A DNA stretch of 64,000 bases from Gulosibacter macacae (lineage in GTDB: Bacteria; Actinomycetota; Actinomycetes; Actinomycetales; Microbacteriaceae): the NCBI RefSeq assembly GCF_003865375.1, contig NZ_RQVS01000013.1, positions 1 through 64,000 of the forward strand, read 5' to 3'. Below are positions 44,602-52,603 of this stretch, piece by piece (the stretch's first letter is position 1; every line of letters starts with the position of its first letter). Under the pieces are notes generated by a model. The model was given only the letters and a program-made list of their open reading frames with translations. It was not told where the DNA came from and ran no database searches. Position numbers and translations under genes: made by a program.

Positions 44602-45300
44602 CTACCGTAGCTGCCAGCCGCGCGGACGCACGGCGAGATCGGTGATCTGCACCTCGACCGGCGCATCCACCACGTAGCGCACGGCGGTAGCAATCGACTC
44701 GGGTCGGATGTAATCCTCGGGGGAGTAGGTGCCGCCAAGGCCCTCCTGCAACTCCACCTGCATCGGCGTCGCCACCTGGCCAGGGAGCACCGTCGCCACC
44801 CGCACACCATCGCCCTCAACTTCGAGGCGCAGCGTGTCGGCCAAACCCTTTAGCGCATGCTTCGAGGCGACATAGGCACCCATGGCGCGTGCCGGGCGAA
44901 TTGAGACGCCCGAGCCGATGAACACCACCGTGCCATGCGCCTCGCGCAACTTCGGCATCGCGAGCGTGGTGAGCAACGCCGGTGCAATCACGTTCGTCGC
45001 GAGCTGCCGCTGCCACTCCGCAGCGGTGGTCGCATCGAGCAACCATGGCGTGCCGACCGCAGCCGAGTGCACGATCACATCGAGGCGTGGCAAGTCGGCA
45101 ACGAGCGCGAACACGGCACCACCGGGCTCGAACACTGCAGCATCCTGCAGATCGGCCGAGAGCGTGCGCCACGCATCCAGTTCGGCGAGTCGCCCAGCAT
45201 CGCGGCCAAGCGCCACGATCTCGTGCGTAGCTCGCAACTCCTCGACGAGTGCGCGACCGATGCCGCTGCTCGCCCCGGTGATCAACGCGACCGGCTTCAT
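44602..45300 (-). CDS. Short-chain dehydrogenase/reductase
   Basis: 232 residues, classical SDR. NAD(P) loop TGASSGIG (8-15), Ser in GSGVSIRP (about 125-132), active-site YVASKHALK (Tyr about 138, Lys 142). Last gene of a MarR-ArsR-SDR operon; its ATG overlaps the ArsR stop as ATGA. Likely a redox enzyme induced with its regulators; substrate unknown. Confidence 0.88.
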   Translation of the reverse strand: MKPVALITGASSGIGRALVEELRATHEIVALGRDAGRLAELDAWRTLSADLQDAAVFEPGGAVFALVADLPRLDVIVHSAAVGTPWLLDATTAAEWQRQLATNVIAPALLTTLAMPKLREAHGTVVFIGSGVSIRPARAMGAYVASKHALKGLADTLRLEVEGDGVRVATVLPGQVATPMQVELQEGLGGTYSPEDYIRPESIATAVRYVVDAPVEVQITDLAVRPRGWQLR

Positions 45301-45599
45301 GAGCGTGCGCCTTCCTCGTTCGCAGCCTCAGCATCCGGCGAAATCATCGCGGCCAACTCCCGCAACCGTGCGGGTTCGGCGCAATAGTGACTCCAGGTGC
45401 CCGAGCGCTCGCTCGAGACGAACCCGGCATCGAGCAGCACCTTCACGTGATGCGACACCGTCGACTGCGCCAAACCGAGCTGATCGACGAGCGACGACAC
45501 CGTTGCCGGCTCCCGACACAGGTCGAGGATGCGCAGGCGCGTCGGATCAGCAAGCACCCGAAACTCGTACGCGAGCGTATTCGGCTCGGCGCCGTTCAC
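45297..45599 (-). CDS. ArsR-type winged-helix transcriptional regulator
   Basis: 100 residues. FRVLADPTRLRILDLCREPATVSSLVDQLGLAQSTVSHHVKVLLDAGFVSSERSG-like arrangement (about 13-65) is the HTH_20/ArsR winged helix. GTG at 45599 is chosen because it overlaps the MarR stop as GTGA; the longer ATG start at 45650 would run 55 bp into that gene. No obvious metal-binding CVC motif, so it probably senses something other than arsenite. Coupled to the SDR gene. Confidence 0.82.
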   Translation of the reverse strand: MNGAEPNTLAYEFRVLADPTRLRILDLCREPATVSSLVDQLGLAQSTVSHHVKVLLDAGFVSSERSGTWSHYCAEPARLRELAAMISPDAEAANEEGARS

Positions 45600-46060
45600 G
45601 CGAGCGGTTCCCGCACGCCGCCGCAATCGTCGCCGCGCAGTCGATTGCAAAGATCGGTGAGCGTTGCGAGCTCTTCTTTCGAGAGCACGCTGCCAACGCG
45701 AGATTGGATGCTGCGCGTCTGCACGCGACCCGCCGAACGGAACGCTGCCTGGCCCTCTTCGGTAAGCTCAACGATCGTGCCGCGCGCGTCGAACTCATCC
45801 TCGGACTTCGCGATGAAACCGCGCGCCACCAGGCGATCGACCAATCGCGACACCGACGACTGGGTGATGAGCACCGAGGCGTTGAGGTCGCGCAAGCGCA
45901 CCCGGTGACCCGGTTCGCGGTGAATATTGAAGAGCACGTCGTACTCATTCATCGACATGCCGACGTCCACGAACTCACGTCGGAGGTCGCGCATGATGGA
46001 CACCTGGGCGCGAAAGAGCGCCTCCCAGGCGTCTGTTGGATGAATCGACGAGCTAGCCAT
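45596..46060 (-). CDS. MarR-family transcriptional regulator
   Basis: 154 residues. N-terminal dimer helix, then the winged helix: MSMNEYDVLFNIHREPGHRVRLRDL, NASVLITQSSVSRLVDRLVARGFIAK (about 61-86) and the wing with DARGTIVELTEEG. First gene of a three-gene operon with an ArsR-type regulator and an SDR, all overlapping by four bases. Its upstream region has two copies of GGTATCA 28 bp apart as candidate operator halves. Confidence 0.87.
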   Translation of the reverse strand: MASSSIHPTDAWEALFRAQVSIMRDLRREFVDVGMSMNEYDVLFNIHREPGHRVRLRDLNASVLITQSSVSRLVDRLVARGFIAKSEDEFDARGTIVELTEEGQAAFRSAGRVQTRSIQSRVGSVLSKEELATLTDLCNRLRGDDCGGVREPLA

Positions 46061-46068
46061 TTACCTTG

Positions 46069-46074
46069 ATGATA
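46069..46074 (-). promoter_or_regulatory. -10 element (MarR operon)
   Basis: Minus-strand TATCAT, 8 nt, then ATG at 46060; CAAGG lies between and could act as a short ribosome-binding site. Confidence 0.45.
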
Positions 46075-46124
46075 CCGATAAGTCACTTACGTTCAGGTGA
46101 TACCACCGGGGTATTTTTCTTGAA

Positions 46125-46856
46125 TTAGACGCGGTCAGGCGACGGAGCCGGTGCGTGCACGATGCGCACATCGGCGTGGCGGTCGAAACGGTAGCCGCCG
46201 CCGCGCACGGTGCGCACGACATCGGCGTACTCGCCGAGCTTCTTGCGCAGGCGGCGCACGTGCACGTCAATAGTGCGTTCGTGCGGGCGCTCTTCGGTCG
46301 AATCGGACCAAAGCACATCGATGATTTCGTCACGGGTGACGGTGCGGCCTTCACGAAGTACGAGCGATTGGAGCAGCTCGAACTCCTTGTAGGTGAGTTC
46401 AGCGTTGTCGCCGTGCACCGATACGCGCTTACGCGAGGTGTCGATGATCACCTTGGCGGCGGTGCGGCGCACCTCTTCTTCGCGCTCGGCGAGCTGACGC
46501 GCGGCGCGCGATTCGGCGACGGCGCGCGGCTCCTGCAGAGCAAGGCGCACGAGGTCGATGGCGCGGCCGGGTGCACCCTCGGGGGCGAAGGCGACGGATG
46601 CGTAGCTACCGGCGGTCGGGGCGCGCTCGGCGAGCACTTCGCGCAGAGCGGTGACGAGCTCGGTGAGCGTGTCGTTATCGGCGTGGTCGAGGCCCACATA
46701 GAGCGCGAAGCCACGGGCTTCGGGGGCTGCGGTCACGGGCGCGGCGGTGCGCTCGGATGCGGCGTAGGCGGCGGGTGCTTCAGGAACGGCGGCGAGGTGC
46801 GGGCGAGCGGGTGCAGGTTGGTGCTGACGGATCGGGGTGACGTTGGCGATGGCCAT
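46125..46856 (-). CDS. Winged-helix regulator with OmpR/PhoB-type DNA-binding domain, no receiver domain
   Basis: 243 residues. The first 50 are Pro/Ala-rich; about 51-110 form a small alpha/beta region (FALYVGLDHADNDTLTELVTALREVL); residues about 136-225 are a Trans_reg_C winged helix (LTYKEFELLQSLVLREGRTVTRDEIIDVLW, then RTIDVHVRRLRKKLG and RTVRGGGYRF). No phospho-acceptor receiver and no kinase gene nearby, so input must be through the N-terminal region. AAAGGA 7 nt before the ATG; long upstream untranslated region possible. Confidence 0.8.
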   Translation of the reverse strand: MAIANVTPIRQHQPAPARPHLAAVPEAPAAYAASERTAAPVTAAPEARGFALYVGLDHADNDTLTELVTALREVLAERAPTAGSYASVAFAPEGAPGRAIDLVRLALQEPRAVAESRAARQLAEREEEVRRTAAKVIIDTSRKRVSVHGDNAELTYKEFELLQSLVLREGRTVTRDEIIDVLWSDSTEERPHERTIDVHVRRLRKKLGEYADVVRTVRGGGYRFDRHADVRIVHAPAPSPDRV

Positions 46857-47252
46857 GATGTGGTCCTTTACTGATGATGTCGCCGGCGCTGCGTTGGGCG
46901 CGCTTCGGCGGAAGTCGGGCGGACGTGCCCGTGACGGCGTCGTGGTGATGACGCGGGAAGCTCAGTGGTCGAGATGCGAGCCTCGGTGCTCGAGATGTGA
47001 GCGGAGTGAGCTGCTTCAGGGAAGCGGAGATACTGCGGTTCGGAGCGTCGTTAGCGACACATTCGACAACGCACAACCGCGCCGGCCATCATCATGCCAG
47101 CGCGTCCTGCCACCTCGAGGGCGGTCACAGGGCGTGCAGTCGTTGCAGTCATGTTCGACAAATTAGCCCGTCGGCTCGTTCGATGTCAAGACTTCGTGCT
47201 TCGAGTGCCTCAGCACGCAGTCGTGCACTGAGGCGCTCGAAGTGCTGTGACG
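46857..47252 (-). other. 396-bp intergenic region upstream of the winged-helix regulator
   Basis: No gene seen on either strand. It contains a possible minus-strand promoter TTGTGC-17-TAACGA about 190 bp above the regulator, direct repeats (TCGAGATGCGAGC / TCGAGATGTGAGC near 46980-47000; TGCAGTC twice near 47137-47148) and the upp terminator hairpin. It could carry a long 5' leader for the regulator. Confidence 0.5.
47199..47242 (-). terminator. Terminator-like hairpin after upp
   Basis: CTTCGAGTGCCTCAG (47199-47213) pairs with CTGAGGCGCTCGAAG (47228-47242) with one G-U/mismatch around a 14-nt loop, 10 bp after the upp stop on the minus strand. No clear U-tract. Confidence 0.6.
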
Positions 47253-47888
47253 TTAGACCGCGACGCCGTAGAGGCGGTCGCCCGCATCCCCGAGGCCCGG
47301 CACGATATAGCCGTCGTCGTTCAAACGCTCATCAAGTGCGGCCACGAGCACGTGCACATCGTCTTCGGGGAACTCGCGCTGCATGAGCTCAACACCCTCC
47401 GGCGCGGCAACCAGGCAAATTGCCGTGATCTCGCTCGCACCCGCATCCTTCAAAAACTGCACGGTCGCCGCGAGCGAACCACCGGTGGCGAGCATTGGGT
47501 CAAGCACAAAGCACTGCCGGTGCGCGAGGTTGTCAGGCAGACGCTTCGCGTAGGTCTCTGGCTGCAGGGTCTCTTCATTGCGACGGATGCCGACGAAGCC
47601 CACCTCGCAATTCGGCATGAGCTTCAAGAAGCCATCGAGCATCCCGAGCCCCGCGCGAATAATCGGAACGGCGAGCGGCAGCGGCTCCCGTACCCGGGTG
47701 CCGGTCATCTCGCTCACGGGAGTGCGTAGCTGCACGTCTTCGACGTGGAGGCCGCGCGTCGCCTCGTAGGTGAGGAGGTTGACGAGTTCGGCGACGAGCT
47801 CGCGGAACACCGGTGATGGCGTGCGCTCATCACGAAGCAGGGTCATCTTGTGGTCGATGAGGGGGTGATTCGCGACGTGCAGCTGCAT
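47253..47888 (-). CDS. upp: Uracil phosphoribosyltransferase
   Basis: 211 residues. Makes UMP from uracil and [25 protein letters not shown] at the N-terminus, [20 protein letters not shown] (about 72-86), the PRPP loop DPMLATGGS (about 130-138) and the C-terminal uracil-binding [14 protein letters not shown]. Full family length. Leaderless-type promoter; divergent from tadA. Confidence 0.95.
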   Translation of the reverse strand: MQLHVANHPLIDHKMTLLRDERTPSPVFRELVAELVNLLTYEATRGLHVEDVQLRTPVSEMTGTRVREPLPLAVPIIRAGLGMLDGFLKLMPNCEVGFVGIRRNEETLQPETYAKRLPDNLAHRQCFVLDPMLATGGSLAATVQFLKDAGASEITAICLVAAPEGVELMQREFPEDDVHVLVAALDERLNDDGYIVPGLGDAGDRLYGVAV

Positions 47889-47895
47889 GATCGAT

Positions 47896-47901
47896 AGCGT
47901 A
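47896..47901 (-). promoter_or_regulatory. -10 element of a leaderless promoter (upp)
   Basis: Minus-strand TACGCT, 7 nt, then ATG at 47888. Confidence 0.5.
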
Positions 47902-47949
47902 GCGAGCGAAGCTGTATCTCGCGGTCAAGCATCAACCAGAGGAGCGTCT

Positions 47950-48405
47950 ATGCGACCAAGCGACGAGCACCTCGCGCTCATGCGCGCGGCCCTGCACGAA
48001 GCGCTCCAGGCCCCGGCCACCGGAGATATTCCGATCGGCGCGGTGGTGACCGATGCATCCGGTGAGATTGTTGGCCGCGGCCGAAACGAGCGCGAGGCGA
48101 CCGGTGACCCGACCGCGCACGCAGAAATTGTTGCGCTGCGGCAAGCAGCGCAGGTGCTCGGCACCTCGCGACTCGATGGATGCACGCTCGTCACCACGCT
48201 CGAACCCTGCGTCATGTGCGCGGGAGCGGCGCTCACGTCGCGCGTCGCGCGGGTGGTCTTTGGTGCCTGGGATGAGAAGGCGGGCGCGGCCGGATCGCAG
48301 TATGACCTCATCCGTGATCGACGGGTGCCCCTGCAGGCCGAAGTCGTCGCCGGTGTACTCGCTGAAGAGTGCGCGGCGCCCCTGCGTGAGTTCTTTCGCG
48401 ACTAA
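47950..48405 (+). CDS. tadA: tRNA-specific adenosine-34 deaminase
   Basis: 151 residues. Deaminates A34 of tRNA-Arg(ACG) to inosine; that tRNA is encoded at 40869. Zinc/catalytic motifs: HAE at 57-59 and PCVMC at 86-90. GAGGAG 5-6 nt before the ATG at 47950 selects this start. Divergent from upp. Confidence 0.9.
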   Translation: MRPSDEHLALMRAALHEALQAPATGDIPIGAVVTDASGEIVGRGRNEREATGDPTAHAEIVALRQAAQVLGTSRLDGCTLVTTLEPCVMCAGAALTSRVARVVFGAWDEKAGAAGSQYDLIRDRRVPLQAEVVAGVLAEECAAPLREFFRD

Positions 48406-48420
48406 CGACGCCGCAAGTGG

Positions 48421-48480
48421 CCCTCTCGTGGACAAGTACCCCACGCATGGGTGGGGTAGTTCTTCACGAGAGGGGTACTT
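48421..48480. terminator. Nested hairpin between convergent genes, with an alternative pairing
   Basis: Outer stem CCCTCTCGTG/CACGAGAGGG (48421-48430, 48465-48474) encloses inner stem TACCCCAC/GTGGGGTA (48437-48444, 48451-48458). AAGTACCCC (48434-48442) can instead pair with GGGGTACTT (48472-48480), giving a competing fold. Probably a bidirectional terminator for tadA and the convergent small gene. Confidence 0.6.
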
Positions 48481-48491
48481 CGAGAACCAGC

Positions 48492-48524
48492 TAGTCCCAG
48501 CTGGGCCAGTTAGTCCCAGCTGGG
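48492..48524 (+). repeat. 14-bp direct repeat duplicating a gene's 3' end
   Basis: TAGTCCCAGCTGGG at 48492-48505 and 48511-48524. The second copy is the last codons and stop of the minus-strand gene at 48510 (reading Pro-Ser-Trp-Asp-stop), so the first is a duplicated remnant. Confidence 0.7.
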
Positions 48525-48809
48525 GAAGACGATGGCCTCGGTGGTCACCGTCTCGCGCTGCGGCGCGGTCACATCGGGCTCAATGAACACGGCCTCAACG
48601 CCACCCGCGGCCTCGCGCACGAGCTGACGCAGTTCGGCAATCACCGGCGGCAGCGAGTAGAGGTCGTCAACGTTAGTGAGGGCGACTCGCACGCCCACCA
48701 CATCGGGTGCACCCTCAGCCGGAGTAGTGCGAACCTGCACGACCTCGTCGACGAACATGCTCGTGAGCAGGGCTTCGCGAATCTCGGCGGTGAGGGTGGG
48801 GTTCGACAC
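48510..48809 (-). CDS. Small hypothetical protein
   Basis: 99 residues, acidic, no membrane segment. Residues about 18-80 (VDEVVQVRTTPAEG, VGVRVALTNVDDLYSLPPVIAELRQLVREAAGGVEAVFIEPDV) have the alternating strand/helix pattern of the cytoplasmic domain of CDF metal transporters, but similarity is only in shape and I would not assign a function. Good coding character and isolated; AGGAG 5-10 nt before the ATG (GAGGAGACGATCGTG). Confidence 0.6.
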   Translation of the reverse strand: MSNPTLTAEIREALLTSMFVDEVVQVRTTPAEGAPDVVGVRVALTNVDDLYSLPPVIAELRQLVREAAGGVEAVFIEPDVTAPQRETVTTEAIVFPSWD

Positions 48810-48873
48810 GATCGTCTCCTCGGCGGTGGGGATTGGATGAGTCCAGCATACGACGATGAACCCGCACGCACCC

Positions 48874-48879
48874 TAGACT
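48874..48879 (+). promoter_or_regulatory. -10 element of a leaderless promoter (proC)
   Basis: TAGACT, 7 nt, then GTG at 48887. Confidence 0.5.
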
Positions 48880-48886
48880 CGAGCGC

Positions 48887-49741
48887 GTGACGCAGATCGA
48901 CAAGCCCGCGCTCCCGCGGATCGCCATGCTCGGCACCGGCAATATGAACGGTGCCATTCTCGCCGGACTCACCCGTCCAGGCTCTGCGCTGGCCGACCCG
49001 GTGCGCGTGACGACGCGCTCACAATCAAGCGCGGATGCGCTCTCGCAGCGCCCCGGCGTCACGGCCGCAGCCCTCGAATCAAACCCCGACGCCAACCGAG
49101 AAGCCGTGCGCGGCGCGGGCCTGGTCATCGTCGGCGTGAAGCCAGCCATGGTGCCCGATCTCCTCGACGACATCGCGGCCGATCTCGAACCCGGCGCGCT
49201 CGTCATTTCGATCGCTGCGGGGCTCGAGACCAAGACCATCGCGGCGCATCTGCCCGCGGGCATCCGGGTCGTGCGTGCCATGCCGAACACGCCCGCGACC
49301 CTCGGACTCGGGGTGACGGCTATCTGCGCTGGCCCCGGCGCCGACGCCGAGGCCATGGCGCTTGCGCACGAAGTGTTTGCGTCGGTCGGCCAGGTGGTGG
49401 AGCTCCCCGAAGCCGATATTCCGACGATGGGTGCGCTTACCGGCTCCGGTCCCGCGCACGTGTACCTCCTCATTGAGCGGATGATCGAGGCGGGTCAGGC
49501 GCTCGGCCTCGACGCTGAGACCGCCACTGAGTCGGTTGTGCAGACCTTCCGCGGTGCGGTCGAGATGGTCGTTGCCGACCCGGATGCGGGTCCCGCCGAA
49601 TTGCGTCGCCGCGTCACGAGCCCGAACGGTACGACCGAGCGGTCGATTGCCGTGCTCGAGGATGCCCAGCTCGCCGACCTCTTTACCCGTTCGTTGCGCG
49701 CGAATGTGCGTCGCAGCGAAGAACTCGCCGCTGGCGCCTAA
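48887..49741 (+). CDS. proC: Pyrroline-5-carboxylate reductase
   Basis: 284 residues. Reduces P5C to proline with NAD(P)H. N-terminal Rossmann IAMLGTGNMNGAIL (about 10-23), VIVGVKPAMVPDLL, VRAMPNTPATLGLGVTAI (about 128-145) and the C-terminal dimer domain ALTGSGPAHVYLLIERMIEAG (about 182-202), with SPNGTTERSIAVLE. Uses the product of rocD or of spontaneous glutamate semialdehyde cyclisation. GTG start with leaderless promoter. Confidence 0.94.
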   Translation: MTQIDKPALPRIAMLGTGNMNGAILAGLTRPGSALADPVRVTTRSQSSADALSQRPGVTAAALESNPDANREAVRGAGLVIVGVKPAMVPDLLDDIAADLEPGALVISIAAGLETKTIAAHLPAGIRVVRAMPNTPATLGLGVTAICAGPGADAEAMALAHEVFASVGQVVELPEADIPTMGALTGSGPAHVYLLIERMIEAGQALGLDAETATESVVQTFRGAVEMVVADPDAGPAELRRRVTSPNGTTERSIAVLEDAQLADLFTRSLRANVRRSEELAAGA

Positions 49742-49757
49742 GGAGTAATTGCAACCA

Positions 49758-51224
49758 ATGGCGCGGCACATCGACTTTCCCGAGAACCTCTATGAGGTGC
49801 TCGGTCTCGACCCCTCGGCGAGCGACGAAGAGGTTCGCCGCGCCGGGCGACGCCGACAGCGCGAGACCCACCCTGACCTCGGCGGCAATGCCGAAGAGTT
49901 CACCCGAGTGCGGCTCGCCGTCGAGGTGCTCTCGCACCCGCGACACCGCGCCGAGCACGACGCCTGGCTTGCCACCACCCGCGGCCTGCCGACGCCCGCG
50001 CGCACCGGTGTGCGCCTGCGCCAACAGCAACGCGCCCCGCGCACGGCGCAACCGCCGCGTTCACCGGCGCAACCCGCTGCCCGGCACGCGGCCGCTGGCA
50101 GTGAGGCACCCGCGTTTGACCGCATCCCGAAACCGAGCGTCGATGTGCGCCGCCTCGGGTGGTACCGCCGCGCCTGGCACCGACCCGCCGAAGTGTGGCC
50201 GGGTACGGCGCCTGTCGCCCCGCCGCCGAGCCCGCGCGAACTTGCCACGGTGCTGCCGTTCCTGCTCGTGAGCCTCGCGGTGGTGGTGCTCCTCTCCCTA
50301 CCCATGTCGCCGCTCGCCACCCCGTGGTGGCCAGTTGCGGCAGTGATTTTCGTGGGCGGGCTCGTCTGGCTTGTGCTGCGCTCGCGCGGCTCGAATCCGG
50401 CGCTCGCGAACGCCATCTACTGGCTCGTCATTGCCGGATCGGCCCTCTCGGGGGCGCTCTCGTTCGTCGACGGCATGGCTGGCATCATCTCAGGCGGGCA
50501 CGATCCGCTCTCAGCCCACGTGCTGCGCGGAGTCGCCGCGCTCGTCGTGGTCGCCCTCGCCATGCTTGCCTGGTGGGGCCTCAAACCCCGCGCGCGCAAG
50601 ATGTCGCTCGAGCGCCTGCTCATGCGCCTCGCCGATGAGTCAGCCCCGGCGGCCGACAGTGAGCAGCAGGTTTACGGCACCCCGGGCGCGACCGCCATGA
50701 CGCACTCGGCCCCGGGCGTGCATCCGGTTCGTCGCCAATATGCCGAGCAGATCGTTGGCGAGCGCATCGCGGCCCTTGCCCGCATCCCCGGCGTGCGCAT
50801 CGTGCACGGACTGCGCCTGCCCGGCGGCGATCCTGAAATCGCGACGATCTCGACGGCCATTCTCGCCGGTCGCCGCCTCGCCCTCATCGACGATGAACTG
50901 CGCGCGACCGGTGACTACGCCGTCGATGCCCGCGGCGCGCTCACCCGCGACGGCTCACCGGTGAATGGCACGATCGATTTTCCGCACCGCGTCGAGCGGT
51001 TGCACGAGTACTTTGGCGATGTCGCCGAGGTGCGCGGCTGGCTCACGATCGTGCCGGATGCACCGGGCGAATTTGCCGTTGACAACGCTCGTACCTGGGC
51101 GCGCGTGCGCCTGGCGTCGGTCGAGTCGATGTTGCGCGAGGCGGGCGATTGGCTTGCCGAAGATGGAAATCGCGTCGATCGATTGCTGTTGCGCGATCTG
51201 CTTGAACTGCAGGTAACGCCGTAG
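49758..51224 (+). CDS. J-domain membrane protein with possible degenerate NERD-like domain
   Basis: 488 residues. N-terminal J domain (about 8-67) with the essential HPD (ETHPDLGG, about 37-44), a Pro/Ala/Arg-rich linker, four hydrophobic segments (about 168-187, 193-211, 221-239, 255-273) and a cytoplasmic C-terminal region from about 325. GERIAALARIPGVRIVHGLRLPGGDPEIAT (about 332-361) looks like the start of a nuclease-related (NERD) domain, but the EID...K metal/catalytic residues are replaced. ATG at 49758 is 12 nt after AAGGAG; TTG at 49749 is possible. Could recruit DnaK to the membrane. Domain similarity is by eye. Confidence 0.7.
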   Translation: MARHIDFPENLYEVLGLDPSASDEEVRRAGRRRQRETHPDLGGNAEEFTRVRLAVEVLSHPRHRAEHDAWLATTRGLPTPARTGVRLRQQQRAPRTAQPPRSPAQPAARHAAAGSEAPAFDRIPKPSVDVRRLGWYRRAWHRPAEVWPGTAPVAPPPSPRELATVLPFLLVSLAVVVLLSLPMSPLATPWWPVAAVIFVGGLVWLVLRSRGSNPALANAIYWLVIAGSALSGALSFVDGMAGIISGGHDPLSAHVLRGVAALVVVALAMLAWWGLKPRARKMSLERLLMRLADESAPAADSEQQVYGTPGATAMTHSAPGVHPVRRQYAEQIVGERIAALARIPGVRIVHGLRLPGGDPEIATISTAILAGRRLALIDDELRATGDYAVDARGALTRDGSPVNGTIDFPHRVERLHEYFGDVAEVRGWLTIVPDAPGEFAVDNARTWARVRLASVESMLREAGDWLAEDGNRVDRLLLRDLLELQVTP

Positions 51225-51259
51225 CGCCAAGCTGTGATCGGTAGTCTCCCTCGCCTTGA

Positions 51260-51265
51260 TAGCTT
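51260..51265 (+). promoter_or_regulatory. -10 element of a leaderless promoter (first paralogue)
   Basis: TAGCTT, 6 nt, then ATG at 51272. TGTGATCGGTAG lies upstream at 51233-51244, exactly as in front of the second paralogue. Confidence 0.45.
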
Positions 51266-51271
51266 CCGAGC

Positions 51272-52549
51272 ATGGCCTCAACGACTAACGTGACTCGGCT
51301 GAAGCACGGCGAGGCGCAGAACGTGCTGCGACTGACCGAAGTTGATGAAGCCCCGCATCGGTTGCCGACGGCTCAAGAGCTAGGCATGAGCGCCACAGCA
51401 TTCGGCGCGCCGAAGTGGGCGTGGTCGCTCATCCTTGTCGCCGCGTTCACTGCGGGCATCCCGGTGCTCATTGGTTTCCTCTGGCGAACTGATGATCCAA
51501 CGAGCCTCTTCTGGAACAGCTGGTTTGTTGTCGCCGACACGCTGATCCTCGTCATCGCGCTCTTGGCCCTGGCTGGCAGCGTCATGAGATATCGAGAGTC
51601 CCAGGCGTTGCGCGCTGGCCTCGCGCAGCCCGGCCAGGCCCGCCACGAGGTCGGCGAAGTGGTCGAGTCACGAGTCAACCCCAGCATGCGACATCTCTTC
51701 GACGGACGCTTCCTGCTCACAGTGCGCATCGCCGGGCATGACTACCGCATCGCCCGCATTTCCCACCCCGGCCACTTCACTGCCTCAGCCATCCCCGAAG
51801 TTGGCGACCGCGTGGATGCGTGGGTGCTGTCGAACGGTCCGGTCATCGTGCAAGCACCGAAGGGAGTGCCTCGCCAGCCTCTGGGGCGGCCGGTCGTCGG
51901 CATGCCCGCGGTCGAGGTGCAGCGGGCTGCCGCTCAGGTGACGAGCCCGGTGCGGGCATGCAAGCTTGACCGCATCCGTGTCGTTGCCCCGCCCGAATCT
52001 GCCGACCGACTCGCGCGCACGCCGGCCGAATGGGGCGAGACGAAGGTCACACGCTCTGACTGGCTCTTCGTGCTCGTCGGGCTCATCCTCGTGGGCGTCC
52101 CGCTTGCGATCGGGGTTCCGCTCGAAGCGTGGCGAGGACCTGACCCGAGTCTTGATGAAAGCTGGTCGGACGTGTGGGGCATGAATTTGCTCTGGCTCGG
52201 GTTTCCCTGGTTCTTCATCGGCCCGGCGCTGGTGCTCTTTGCCTACTACGTGGTGCGCTCGGCGGGGCACTCGGCACTTCACCGTGTCTATCCGGCCGAC
52301 CCGATGCCGGTGCCGAACATCACCGGCTGGATCGTGCGTCTCAACTCGAATATCGATAGCGACGACGGCAAGACCATGGTCACTGGGATGCGGGTGCTCA
52401 CCGAAGGCGGCCAGCTCGTCGACTTCGCGAAGGTGCACGGCGCAACGTCGCTGTCACAACTGGCGGTGCCGGTCATCGGCGGCGGCGTGCGTATTTGGCA
52501 GCTCAGCGACGGACGGATGCTCGCCCAGACCGCCCTGCGCGCCGCGTGA
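51272..52549 (+). CDS. Paralogous membrane protein A, unknown function
   Basis: 425 residues: 45-residue soluble start, two membrane helices (about 49-70, 82-104), an approximately 140-residue cytoplasmic or outer domain ([29 protein letters not shown]... IPEVGDRVDAWVLSNGPVIVQ), two more helices (about 266-287, 306-330), then a beta-rich C-terminal domain ([13 protein letters not shown]...[16 protein letters not shown]). The soluble domains look like small beta-barrels. About half the residues are identical to protein B next door, so it arose by tandem duplication. No family I can name. Confidence 0.75.
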   Translation: MASTTNVTRLKHGEAQNVLRLTEVDEAPHRLPTAQELGMSATAFGAPKWAWSLILVAAFTAGIPVLIGFLWRTDDPTSLFWNSWFVVADTLILVIALLALAGSVMRYRESQALRAGLAQPGQARHEVGEVVESRVNPSMRHLFDGRFLLTVRIAGHDYRIARISHPGHFTASAIPEVGDRVDAWVLSNGPVIVQAPKGVPRQPLGRPVVGMPAVEVQRAAAQVTSPVRACKLDRIRVVAPPESADRLARTPAEWGETKVTRSDWLFVLVGLILVGVPLAIGVPLEAWRGPDPSLDESWSDVWGMNLLWLGFPWFFIGPALVLFAYYVVRSAGHSALHRVYPADPMPVPNITGWIVRLNSNIDSDDGKTMVTGMRVLTEGGQLVDFAKVHGATSLSQLAVPVIGGGVRIWQLSDGRMLAQTALRAA

Positions 52550-52591
52550 GTTCAACACTGAACTTGTGATCGGTAGGTTGCTTCAGCTTGT

Positions 52592-52597
52592 TACGTT
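52592..52597 (+). promoter_or_regulatory. -10 element of a leaderless promoter (second paralogue)
   Basis: TACGTT, 6 nt, then ATG at 52604. TGTGATCGGTAG at 52565-52576 sits at the same distance as before the first paralogue. Confidence 0.45.
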
Positions 52598-52603
52598 GCG
52601 GCC

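Noticed and set aside
44421-44645. Short frame containing the 21-bp repeats (VPSGT-like units)
   Set aside because: No ribosome-binding site, starts within the preceding gene and runs over the end of the convergent SDR gene.
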